64,000 bases of DNA. Source: Cryptomeria japonica. Its lineage: Eukaryota > Streptophyta > Pinopsida > Cupressales > Cupressaceae. Under the pieces are notes generated by a model. It did no database searches and had not been told where the DNA came from. It saw only the letters and a program-made list of their open reading frames with translations. Position 1 is the first letter of the stretch, and the number at the start of each line of letters is the position of its first letter. The translations under genes and the position numbers were made by a program. Below are positions 1-9,858 of this stretch, piece after piece. The DNA is taken from NCBI RefSeq assembly GCF_030272615.1, contig NC_081408.1, positions 407,990,889 through 408,054,888 of the forward strand, read 5' to 3'.

Positions 1-540
1 CATCTAATCCTAATATATCCAATTCCAATCCTAATCCTAATCCTCCATCTAAACCCAATCCTAATCCTCCATCTAATCCTAATCCTCCAAAATCCATATT
101 GTCCACGTCCTCCAAATCCATCATCCATAATCTTATCCAAGACATGCTAGCAAAGGAGACAAAATCCTCACCTCAAAGCAAAGTGGCTAAGTCTCCTCAA
201 GTCCTTCATCCACCCCAATCACCTCCACCTCAAAACAAATCCCAATCCCCCACACTTAATGATACCCCCATTTCTCCATCTACTCACATCAAATCTTTCG
301 TATCTTCCTCCATCACACAATCCCCACAACTCCAAACATGCCAAAAGCTTGTTCCAAAGCATGCTACTATAGAAACCTCTCCATCTCATGATCCAATCAT
401 CCCTCCTGCTCCATCTCATGATAATCTCTCTTGTCAAGATCAAAGTATCCCTTCATCTCCATGTCATGATCCCAATCCATCCACACTTGAAAATAATAAT
501 TTTAGCTATTTTTAATTCCTCACATAATTAATTATGATTC
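1..540. repeat. Low-complexity CCTAATC-rich stretch
   Basis: The first 100 bases are short direct repeats built from AATCCTAATCC and CCATCTAAT. The sequence to about 515 stays rich in C and A on the plus strand. An open frame at 99-515 translates to a Ser/Pro/His-rich low-complexity chain with no domain and looks like a by-product of the skewed composition. The stretch lies upstream of a polypurine tract and 3' LTR, so I read it as the noncoding 3' internal part of a plus-strand Ty3/gypsy element whose body lies outside the window. Confidence 0.5.
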
Positions 541-979
541 TGATCATGTCTTATACAAGATGAATTCTTCCTAAAACCAGACGTTGTGATCAATCATGTC
601 TTATACGAGATGAATCCTTCCTGAAACCAGACGCTTTGATCATGTCTTATACAGGATGAATCCTTCCTGAAACCAGACATTGTGATCAATCATGTCTTAT
701 ACAGGATGAATCCTTCCTGAAACTAGACGCTCTGATCATGTCTTATATAGGATGAATCCTTCCTGAAACCAGACGCTCTGATCATGTCTTATAGAGGATG
801 AATCCTTCCTGAAACCAGACACTCTGATCATGTCTTATACAGGATGAATCCTTCCTAAAACTAGATGCTCTGATCATGTCTTATACAAGATGAATCCTTC
901 CTGAAACTAGATGCTCTGATCATGTCTTATACAGGATGAATCCTTCCTAGAACTAGATGCTCTGATCATGTCTTATACA
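541..979. repeat. 46/50-bp tandem repeat, nine full copies plus a partial
   Basis: The unit begins TGATCATGTCTTATACAGGA and ends near CAGACGCTC. Copies start at 541, 587, 637, 683, 733, 779, 825, 871, 917 and 963 (partial). Copies 2 and 4 are 50 bp because they carry an extra AATC after TGATC; the others are 46 bp. Both sides are flanked by the sequence AATTCCTCACA followed by AATTAATTA runs. It lies inside the 3' noncoding part of a Ty3/gypsy element. Confidence 0.9.
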
Positions 980-2706
980 CAATTAATTATTTTTAATTCC
1001 TCACACAATTAATTAATTAATTATGTTAATTCAAATTCTCCTCAATATTAATTAAATATAATTAATATTGTCACTCGTGTGTAAACCCCTCATCCCCTTG
1101 CACTCTACACTTGGGGGAAAGCTTCATCCACACAATCCTCCCATCCATCTACATCATATCTTAGTCCATTCTCATATCCTATCTTTGATCTTGACATTCC
1201 TATCCACATCCTCCATCTCATATCCCTCATCCTATCAAAATAAATCCTCCATTCCTATCTTTCATCTTGATCATATAAGAGGCAAACTAATGTATATGCA
1301 TGCATGCTTTGGAGCATTCAAGCCTTAACCCTCTACCATCCATATCCATTACACATTATCTTTCAAACTCATACATCTTTATCCACCATTCTTGCATCCT
1401 TAATTCCACTACCTCTAGTGTGCGGCATTGCACTCCCTTGCAGCATAGTCCTTGGGTCTCCATTACCCTACCCTCCATCCTTCATTCCTTTATTTCCTAT
1501 CCATATCCATCCACTTAATCCATCTATCCGAATAATAACCCCCTCCTATCCAAACAAATCCCTCATCCATCTATCCTCTTACCAATCCTTGGTTCTCCCT
1601 TGTCATTAGTTCCATTCAATCAAATCCTATCCACCAATCCACCCCATCCAATCCAATTTATAATCCAATCCTATCTTATCCAATCATCTCTTCCAATTCA
1701 ATCATTAATCCCATCCTCAATCCAATCCTATTCAATCATCCATCCTCCTTTTCATCCTATCTAATCATTTATCCTCCTCCCAATCCTATCCAATCCATCA
1801 AACTGAGCTTTCCCCATCTACCTGAGCTCGCACTAACTTGTGCCAAATCCAAGCACCCATCCATACTACATTAATCAAATCCAAGTAACAATCCTCTCAT
1901 CTGCAGATCTTGCACATCCAACTTGTCTTTTGTCATTCATCAATCAATCCATCACCTGCCCATCGGGATATATCCTTCCCTAGTCCGACAGTTTATCCAA
2001 ATCCATATCCTACTCTTGGCAAGAGATATCAGTTGGTCATGTGCACGTTGTTTGCATGCTTGAGCTTTTCGCTTTGTTTTCATCTTGTGTCCCAGGACTA
2101 TACTTGTTTAGGACTACCTTGATCATTCTATATCTTGGTATGTCTTGGATGGTGTATAATCGGCATAGTTTTCATGGCATGGTGTGTTTGAAGATCTTCC
2201 TTGTATGAACCGACAACCCTGCATTAGTGTTTATCAACACTTGCATGATTGTGTGCAAGACATTCCTGTTTGACTGAGCGTCAGTCCACACCTCGGATCT
2301 TCATATCATCCTGGTTCTTATAATCAGTGGTGTAGACTATCCATGGCAATATCAAATCTAGGTTTGCTCTCTATACTTGCTTAACAAGAAATCCAATCCA
2401 TCTATCATTTCTTTGTCTCATTTCATTCACAACACTCCAACTCATCCTACTTCCCTCTTTCATTATTTTCATCCTTTCATCACTTATTCTTCTAATTCCT
2501 TTTCGAGAGCATACCCATGTTCTTTGAACCCGCATGTCCTCTCGAGGGGGCATACCACTGCTTCCTCGTCATCCTTCCCCCTCGTCATTCTTCCTCATCT
2601 TATGAAAAGGGCATCATGCTACTAGTCCTTATCCTTTTCTTCCACTATGTTTTATTCTTCTTTGATATAACATTATTTCATGACGCTATATCAAAAAGGG
2701 GCAAAA
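980..2706 (+). other. 3' noncoding internal region of a plus-strand Ty3/gypsy element
   Basis: There is no credible coding sequence here; the small open frames are Ser/Pro/His-rich products of a C/T-rich strand. The 16-bp motif CTCTCGAGGGGGCATA at 2539-2554 occurs identically in element A at 56773-56788, about 100 bp before that element's 3' LTR. A polypurine tract AAAAAGGGGCAAAA at 2693-2706 abuts the LTR, where plus-strand DNA synthesis would be primed. No antisense plant-mobile-domain gene like that of element A was found. Confidence 0.6.
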
Positions 2707-3669
2707 TTTAGACATCTAAAATTAACATTTGATTAATTTAAGCCTATCGACATAATTAATTAACTTAATTGTGTTATCCTTATTCCTCTTAGAATCAATT
2801 AAATCTAATTTAATTAATCCTGTCACTATAGTCCAATAATTAATTTATCAAATTAATTAATTTCTCCTATTCTTCTAAAGTTCTCTCAATAATTATTTCC
2901 TCTAAAACTCACTCAGTTAATTAATTCTAATTAATTAACCTAGTCATGTGATTCCTACAAATCATTTTTCCTAATCCCACTCAACCTAATTAATCCTCCT
3001 TGAATCTCTCATAATCATGATTATCATTATTCTCCAATTTTTAATTCCCACTCATGTCACATCAAACTTTGAATCTCTCAAAGAGATTCAAATTTCTTTG
3101 AATCCCTCGTTGCATCCTTATTTTGGAATTTTTAATTCCTCAAGTTTGAAATTCAAATTTCTCCCCCCTTTTTCCAAAGGAATTTTATATTCTTGTTTAT
3201 TTTCCCAAGGCATCCTTGATCCATGCCTTCTATCCAAAATCAATATCAACCCTTGATAATCAAATCAATCTTGACCCTCCATTGGCATTCTCCAAGCTAT
3301 AAATTGGAGCCAATTATCCTCACAAAAGGATCCACTTCTCATGCATCCTCATGTTGCTCTATTCTCCTCTCATCCTCTTCTAATCCTTACTCAAATCCAA
3401 TAATCCAATAATCCATCAATCCACTTACCTTGTTGAGCACAAGGAGAGAAATCCACATTCACTCATCTCTCTCCAACTCTCCATTTGTCAAACTTAGGAG
3501 CTAGCAAAGTTCGTGGAGGCAAGGAGGACAAGGAAGAGCTACTTGCAATGGGAGCTTCATGAGTATACTTATGTTTTATTTTGTTTTCATGATGTTCTTA
3601 TTCAAATCTTTCTTGATATCTCATTTAAATGGTTTTTGTGTTTATTGAATGCTAATCAGGCACTAACCA
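2707..3669 (+). repeat. 3' LTR of the left-edge Ty3/gypsy element
   Basis: The LTR starts TTTAGACATCTAAAATT, a mutated form of the TGTAGACACCTAAAATT start seen at 34370 and 41647. It follows a polypurine tract directly. It is alignable over nearly its whole length to the LTR at 34370, including the ATTAATTAA-rich start, the TATA region and the tail ending near GCACTAACCAYCT. The right boundary is uncertain by about 10 bp; at about 3674 the sequence becomes minus-strand protease coding. The element therefore seems to have inserted into the minus-strand element, with its 5' part beyond the left edge. Confidence 0.75.
3296..3304 (+). promoter_or_regulatory. TATA box of the LTR (CTATAAATT)
   Basis: CTATAAATTGGAGC lies about 590 bp into the LTR and is repeated as CTATAAATTGGAGC in the related LTR near 34957. 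Its position and conservation suit an LTR U3 promoter driving plus-strand transcription. Confidence 0.55.
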
Positions 3670-3673
3670 TCTT

Positions 3674-5895
3674 ATTGTGAGATAGGTCCAAGTCTAGAAC
3701 TTGGCATGCTGTGTCTTTTTGTAGAGGCCCACTCTGATTGGTAGTATCACAATTCCCTTGGAGGAACTTTCTTCTTCATCATAGGCTTTTATAGTGATCC
3801 TTTTCTGTACATCAACTCCATCTTTTGAATATCCTAAGGCACGAACAAGACTTAATGAGCAAATATTTAGGCTAGCTCCACCGTCTATTAGAACACGCTT
3901 GACTCGCGTTTTGTGAATAAGGACTTCAATATGCAAGGGAGCGTTGTGAGGATGTTGCAAGGACATGTCGTCTTCATCAATGAATGATAAGAAATGAGGG
4001 GTTGTGAGGTGTCCCACCATGGTTTGGAATTGATCAATATCAAGATCTTTGGATACGGTTGTATCTACTAATGCTCGTTCAAGAATTTCCTTGTGTGCGG
4101 GTGAAAGCTTTAAAAGCTCCAAGATGGATATTTGTGCAAGCGTTTTCTGCAACTGCTCCACTAGATTGTATTGTTTTGCTATAGTGGATGATGTGTTTGT
4201 TGTAGGACTCGGTAAAACAACTTTAGCTTTGCTTCTTGTGATAGCCTAAGCATGCTCTTGATTTTGTTTTTCTTTAACTACAATCACATTCACCACATTG
4301 TCATATGTATGCGCATAGTTTACCTTTGCTTTACCCTCACCATTGTTTGTTGTTGATGATTCACCTTTCTCATAGTTTGGAAGCGGAGTTTTAAAGGCAG
4401 TATGAGATTCATTTGTTGTATGTCCATCCACAGTTATTACACCATTATCAATTAAGTCTTGTATGACATGTTTCAACTTTTAACAATTATATGTGAGATG
4501 TCCTCTGTTTCAATGGAAATTGCAATATTGATTATCGTTCCACCAAGGTGGTTTGATTTGAGGTTCGTAGTTCCTTTCTTCTGGTAAAGTGATCAATTTG
4601 TTTGTGAGAAGTGTCTTTAGTGCTGATCCAAGGGGTCACCAATGTTTGTGAATTGTTTTCGAATGAAAGTAAATTGTTGTTATCTACTATTCCATCATTA
4701 ACGACATTTCGATTTCTATTCCAAAACTTTGGTTTGTTGTTGTGATTGTTGTTATTGTTGTTGTTAGGAGGATGGACTCCTTCTTTGTATATTTTCAACT
4801 CACCCTTCTTTATCATGGCTTCTTCCATTTTGATTCCATTATCAACCATTTTTCCAAAGCTTTGATTTCCTTGTATTTTTAAGTAATAACTCATTTGATC
4901 ATTTAAGTTGTTAATAAATATGTCCATTTTTTTGTACTCTGGTAATGTACGAGGATACCGCGATGCTAGACGTCTCCATCATTGTAAGAATGTCATGAAG
5001 GGTTCTCCACTTTTTTGTTTAGTGTTACATAGGTCTAGCATTGTTACTTCGTGTTGTATGTTGTAGGAGTATTGTGAAACAAACTTATCCACCAACTCTG
5101 AAAATGATCTAATTCCAGGTGTAAGTTTGGAGAACCATTCCATGGCTAGTCCAGTTAAGCTTTTTGGAAATAGTCTCATTAAGTAGGTATCCTCATGTGC
5201 AAACTCCATACTTATTGTGCAAAATTCTCGTATATGATCTTGAGGGTTAGTGCTTCCATCATATTTTTTCGTATCTCGGGGTTTCAAAACCTATAGGAAA
5301 TGGTATCATGTTTATATTTCTGTCGAAAGGATAAGGACAAATTTCTTGAAGTGAGTATCTTCTAACATTTCCTCTTTGCATCTCTTGGATTTGTGTTTGC
5401 ATTGCTTGCAATTGTTGTGTGAGAGTCATGATAGGATTATCAATGTGATTTGTTCTTGCATGACCATGATTTTGCATTCAAGGAGGATTGGGATCTCTTC
5501 TTGTTTCATCTATGTCTCTTCTTGTATCGTCATTGAATTGAATATTATTCAGGATTTCTACTTCATCTCTTCTAGGTATGTCGGTTTCTTCATTGTTTAT
5601 GGTGTTATTGGGAATTGATGTGTCATTCATGCAGAGACCAAAGATGTCCTCATATTGTTCGTTATTAGGGGGAGGGTCACTTTTCTTTTGTGTCAATTTA
5701 TTCACATCAAAATCCTGGGGAAGTGTAGCACCAGATTTGGCTAGCATTAGAAAGTATTTTTCTTTTTCTTCTTCCAACAATTTCTGCATAAATTTGTCGA
5801 ATTGGGGATCTTTCTTGATGTCCCTGATGTTTTTTTCTATTATTTCTTCTTCAACTTGTATTTCTTCTTCAACTTGTATGTTCCTTCATCTCTGA
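3674..5895 (-). pseudogene. Degenerate gag-protease of element F
   Basis: The gag shell domain lies around 5290-4980, with YLMRLFPKSLTGLAMEWF as the recognisable core. Upstream is a Gln/Asn-rich segment; downstream is an Asn-rich linker near 4760. At about 4530-4480 a zinc-knuckle variant of the form CxFHxxxGHxTxxC is followed by KLKHVIQDLI. The protease region (about 3950-3690) keeps VLIDGGASLNIC, the plant variant of the aspartic protease active site. Stops, among them TGA at about 5478, and frameshifts near 5280 and 3725 break the frame. Structural capsid/nucleocapsid and processing protease are the inferred former roles. Confidence 0.8.
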
Positions 5896-8219
5896 GCTCT
5901 AGTTAGAACGGGCATACACGTGTGTTATCTTACTTAGGATTCGATTGTCCAAAAGATTGTTTTGGGTAAGTGATCAATAGTCAATTTTAAGGCAATAGAG
6001 TGGTATGACACTAAAAGAGAATTCAAGTGTTTAAAGGTTTGCAAGTTTTTTGATCTTCAGTTTAAGAGTGCAATGGTGATGATTTGATAAGAACCAAGTT
6101 CAGTAGGAACGATCTATCCTACGATGTGGGACAAGGTTATCCTGACCAAACATTTCAGTTTTGTGATAAAGGATGATTGATCTTGATGAGAAACTATGTT
6201 TGATTGATCAGTTTACCAAAGGGGGTGATAATGCACTTTGAGATGTTTAGATCTTAAACTTGTTGCGGGTGAGCACTTTGAAAATCTTGGGGTGTTTATC
6301 TTCTAGAGTTTGATTTTGACGGATGATAACTTGACCAAGCAAACCAAGCAGACAATCTAAGAACGGATTGACAAATAATAGGTTTTTATGCTTACTGCAA
6401 ATTGATTAGGCAGAAATGACAAGTCTGAAACAGGCATGTAAGACATAGTTCTGGACTGATAGATGCAGAGTTTCGTACGACAAATTATGCAGCATAGAAC
6501 GACAAGAGATACAAAACAAAATGACAGACTAGTGACTTCATGTGTAAAGCAGTGTTTCATACGACATAGAACCTTGACTCGTACGACAAAAGATCAAGCA
6601 GTACGACAGAATATCTTGACTCGTACGACAGGTATTTTAACAGGTGTAAAAAATGTTTGTTTGTTTGAGTTTTAATCACTGAAGTTTGATGTTTTACTTT
6701 GGTTTTCCAGTTGTAAGTGTCTGATTTTTCAATTTAGGGATGAATACACAACAAACACATGATGTGATACATGACTCTCAATCAAGCTAAACCCTAATGA
6801 AGTTGGCTGAGAATGAAAACCTTTGCTTGCTAACATAGGTACACTTCTAATAGCTAATCAGAATACAGCCGCTGAGTCTCACGCAATGGATTCTCAACGT
6901 CGTATTATCTGAATCCAAACGCTAATGGGGGCACGATATGGCAAGTGTCTTGGGAGAGTTACTATCTCTCTTGCACAAAGATTATCACCCTTTCGGAGGT
7001 GAATCAGGTAGCTTCTATTTTAACCGGCACTAGTAAGGGATCCGTTCGGCGTCGGGTATAAACTCAATTAAGAGGTCTCCCAGCCTTGAAAACCAAGGTT
7101 TGATATACCCGAAGGTACGGAGGAGAGCTATTCTCGAGCACTGTCGTTGCTTTGATTTTCATCAAAAACACATTTATTTTATAGTGGGTTGGATTACTTG
7201 GCGTTAGTTGTTCCCACTTTGGTCGTTCCCCTCTCACCGGCCTTAAGGGCTAAGAGTTAATAACTCCTCGGGAGGGCAGCCCTGCTAAAGAGCTGCACTA
7301 ATGAAAGCAAAAAGATGAGTCTAGCTTTCTGATCACCTAAGAAAGGTGAGAGAATACTCGCCTATCATCACAAGCACATAAGACATGATAGTTCATTTCT
7401 TTAAGCCCAAATTGGAGTGTGCCTAAAAATCTTAAAGAATACACAAAGTTTTTTGTTGAATCCTTAGGCAACCTGCAAAATAGATCCATTAGTAGTCATG
7501 ATTGTGTTTATAATTATATCTTTGACAAGCGTCCTGCAGAAAAGAGTTGGGCTACAAACATCTCATAGACATAACAAGATTAGCATTAGTGATCCGAACT
7601 ACGGAATTTTTAAAAAAAACTATATGAAATTTTAGCCTAACTTCAAATAGGCATAACTTTCTGCTCGGGACTCAAAATGATGAACCGTTTAACTCGTTGG
7701 AAAGGTCTCCAAGAGTTGTAGATGGAATTTTAAAAGTATGTGCCTAGCCATTTCAAGGGCTAAAAATGACCAGAAGGCCTTCAAAAATGCAAATTACCAA
7801 CGTATAGACAAACTTGAAAATTCTAACTTGCAGTTTATCAAAAAATCAGAGATGCAAAAACTCGTACGACGTGATTTACCAGTTAGTATGACACAAATTT
7901 AGATTTCATACAGTAATACAAATAGACTCGTACGCCATAAGATTTAATAAGCAGAAATTCATACAAAATAGAATTAGCTCTAGGACGACAGTGAAAATCA
8001 ACTCGTACGACACATGATTTACTAGCAAATGAACCCGTACGACATGAATTTATACCTCATACGACAAGGAAAATGGGCTCGTAGAGTCAAGATGAAGTGT
8101 CATCCTGGGCTAAAAGGGAGTTCGTACGAGCTGAAAAGGCAACTCGTATGAATATTTGAACTAGAGCCAGACATAGATTAAGTTTGCTGAAGATTAAGAG
8201 GCTGAAAATGATGATTTCT
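5896..8219 (-). other. Long leader of element F with dispersed CTCGTACGAC repeats
   Basis: No coding sequence is supported here. Variants of CTCGTACGAC (plus strand) recur at about 6473, 6577, 6617, 7860, 7928, 8001, 8031 and 8110, with weaker copies between. The middle part (about 6830-7150) is free of this repeat and contains blocks shared with the leader of element A (7010-7085). Leaders of Tat-type elements are often long; function of the repeats is unknown. Confidence 0.6.
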
Positions 8220-8237
8220 GCCCCACGATGGGCGCCA
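8220..8237 (-). other. Primer binding site of element F
   Basis: On the minus strand the LTR end CACGACA is followed by TTT and TGGCGCCCATCGTGGGG. The TGG start pairs with the CCA end of a tRNA, which would prime minus-strand DNA synthesis. I cannot name the tRNA with confidence. Confidence 0.75.
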
Positions 8238-8240
8238 AAA

Positions 8241-9272
8241 TGTCGTGCTCTGTAAAGTGTACCTGTATACGCAACCACAATGCACTCAATAAATCATTAT
8301 AAGAAATTGTTAGTAAATTGAAACAATGAAAGACAAAACCATAGCTAATCGACTTATTGCCTCCTAATAAATGCGAGTATGAAAAATGCTCTCATATCTG
8401 ATTATGCATACTCCAGTGACTTGACTACACTTAGATGGGGGATTTGAATGAAGAAAATGCATGATCTAGAAAGAATAGCATGATTAAGTTACATGAATGA
8501 TTGATCTAGCATGATTAAGCTAAGATTTAAGCTAAAATTGAGCATGATAACATTGCTAAAACTGATAAACTATAAGCTAGATGCCTACAATAACAATGCA
8601 TAAGATGAGAATGAGATGGGATCAAAATGATATGCAAGAATGATATGAAATTGGGACCCTTTGAGCTCCAAAATGAGGTCTATTTATAGGATTTTTCAAG
8701 GTTAGGGGTGATGTGGCAAGAATCAACGGTCAAGATTGATCTGAAGATATCAATGGTTAAATTAGAGGAGGATGGCAAAGGGGGTTGGATTAAAGGGAAC
8801 ATCTATCATCTCTATGGTGACAAGTGTCAAGAGGCTTCTAGAAGGGATTAGATGAAAGGGAACACTTAGTGACAAGTGTCATAAGGTTCTAGAAGATGTT
8901 GGATGAAAGGGGACATGGTGGTAGGTATAATGGGTTAGGTTTAGGAATGGTTAGGTTTAGGAGTGGTAGAAGTTAGAAGAATTTGAATTTAGAAATTCAA
9001 ATAATATGAAAAGGATAATTAATCTCAACAACTCATAATTGATTTGTTTTAATTAATTAGGGGATTTAGAAGAAATGAATTTTTGGTGGGGGGAATTAAT
9101 TAATCAAAGGGATGAAATGAACCTATTAAATAAATCCTTAGATTTATTAATAAGTAGATGAATGAGAGATTTAATCAAATTGCTTAGTGAATTTAATTAA
9201 ATTGGGAAGGAGGATTAATTAAATAATTGCTTATTTAATTAATTATCTTCAGACCATTTTTAGGTGTATACA
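8241..9272 (-). repeat. 5' LTR of element F
   Basis: On the minus strand the LTR runs from TGTATACACCTAAAAA at 9272 to CAGAGCACGACA at 8241, with TG...CA ends and a length of 1,032 bp. A TATA box CCTATAAATAG is read on the minus strand at 8680-8690. ATTAATTAA-rich sequence near the start resembles the other Ty3 LTRs in the window. The flank at 9273 (ATCTG) would be one TSD copy, but its partner lies with the missing 3' end. Confidence 0.8.
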
Positions 9273-9858
9273 ATCTGTGTAAGATGAAAAGTGTTGTGAG
9301 ATAGAAGGAAAAAGGAAGACATAGAAGTAAAGAGGGTAGTCTTCCCGTGTCCTGCGATAGGAAAATAAAGAGAAGAAAGGTGGTGAGGGGTAGCCAGAGA
9401 CATGAAAGAAAATCAAGGGGTTGTGATGATGAAGATTGAAGGATGCCAAATTGGCAGTCAAATGGAGTCAAAGCAAGATTGTGGTCATCCATTCCTATAT
9501 CGTCGACGAAATTCAACTTTTGAAGCCACCAACTCACCATGATCGCATGAAAGAGAATTAGTGGCAGATGAATTTTTAGTTGCTCGCAAGAAATAAAGCT
9601 GATTTTTGCAATTCATTTGTCCACCCAGCGATTGAGAGATTGACAAAAGAAGATTTTCAGGGAACCAAAGGCGATTTGCAACGATCGAATTGTGCAGAAA
9701 AGATTTCCTAACACAAGTAAGTAGCCATTGTAACCTATTACTTTGTAATTCTATTGAAAAGCTCAATAGGTTGGTTGTAGGGATTTTTTGTGTCAAAAAG
9801 GATAAAATTTAAAACCCTAACTGATAATTAAGGCCCCAAAATGCAAAACACTTGACTG
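9273..9858 (+). other. Noncoding start of element D1
   Basis: This stretch lies between the minus-strand LTR and the first readable D1 frame. It is A/G-rich on the plus strand and I see no conserved domain, LTR or primer site in it. It may be the leader or 5' terminal part of D1. The minus-strand open frames here look accidental. Confidence 0.3.

Larger units (their letters stand above)
3674..9272 (-). mobile_element. 5' half of a minus-strand Ty3/gypsy element (element F)
   Basis: Read on the minus strand, the order is LTR (9272 to 8241), primer binding site (8237 to 8220), a 2.3 kb leader, gag (about 5895 to 4480) and protease (about 4160 to 3674). Pol and the 3' LTR are missing because the sequence is interrupted near 3674 by the plus-strand LTR that ends there. 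Gag and protease closely resemble those of element A, so it belongs to the same broad Tat-type lineage with a different LTR. Confidence 0.8.

Noticed and set aside
99..515. 138-codon open frame at the left edge
   Set aside because: Ser/Pro/His-rich chain from a C/A-skewed repeat region; no domain, and it lies in the noncoding 3' part of a retroelement.
8087..8278. Minus-strand 63-codon frame spanning the element F LTR junction
   Set aside because: It overlaps the primer binding site and LTR end, so coding use is not credible.
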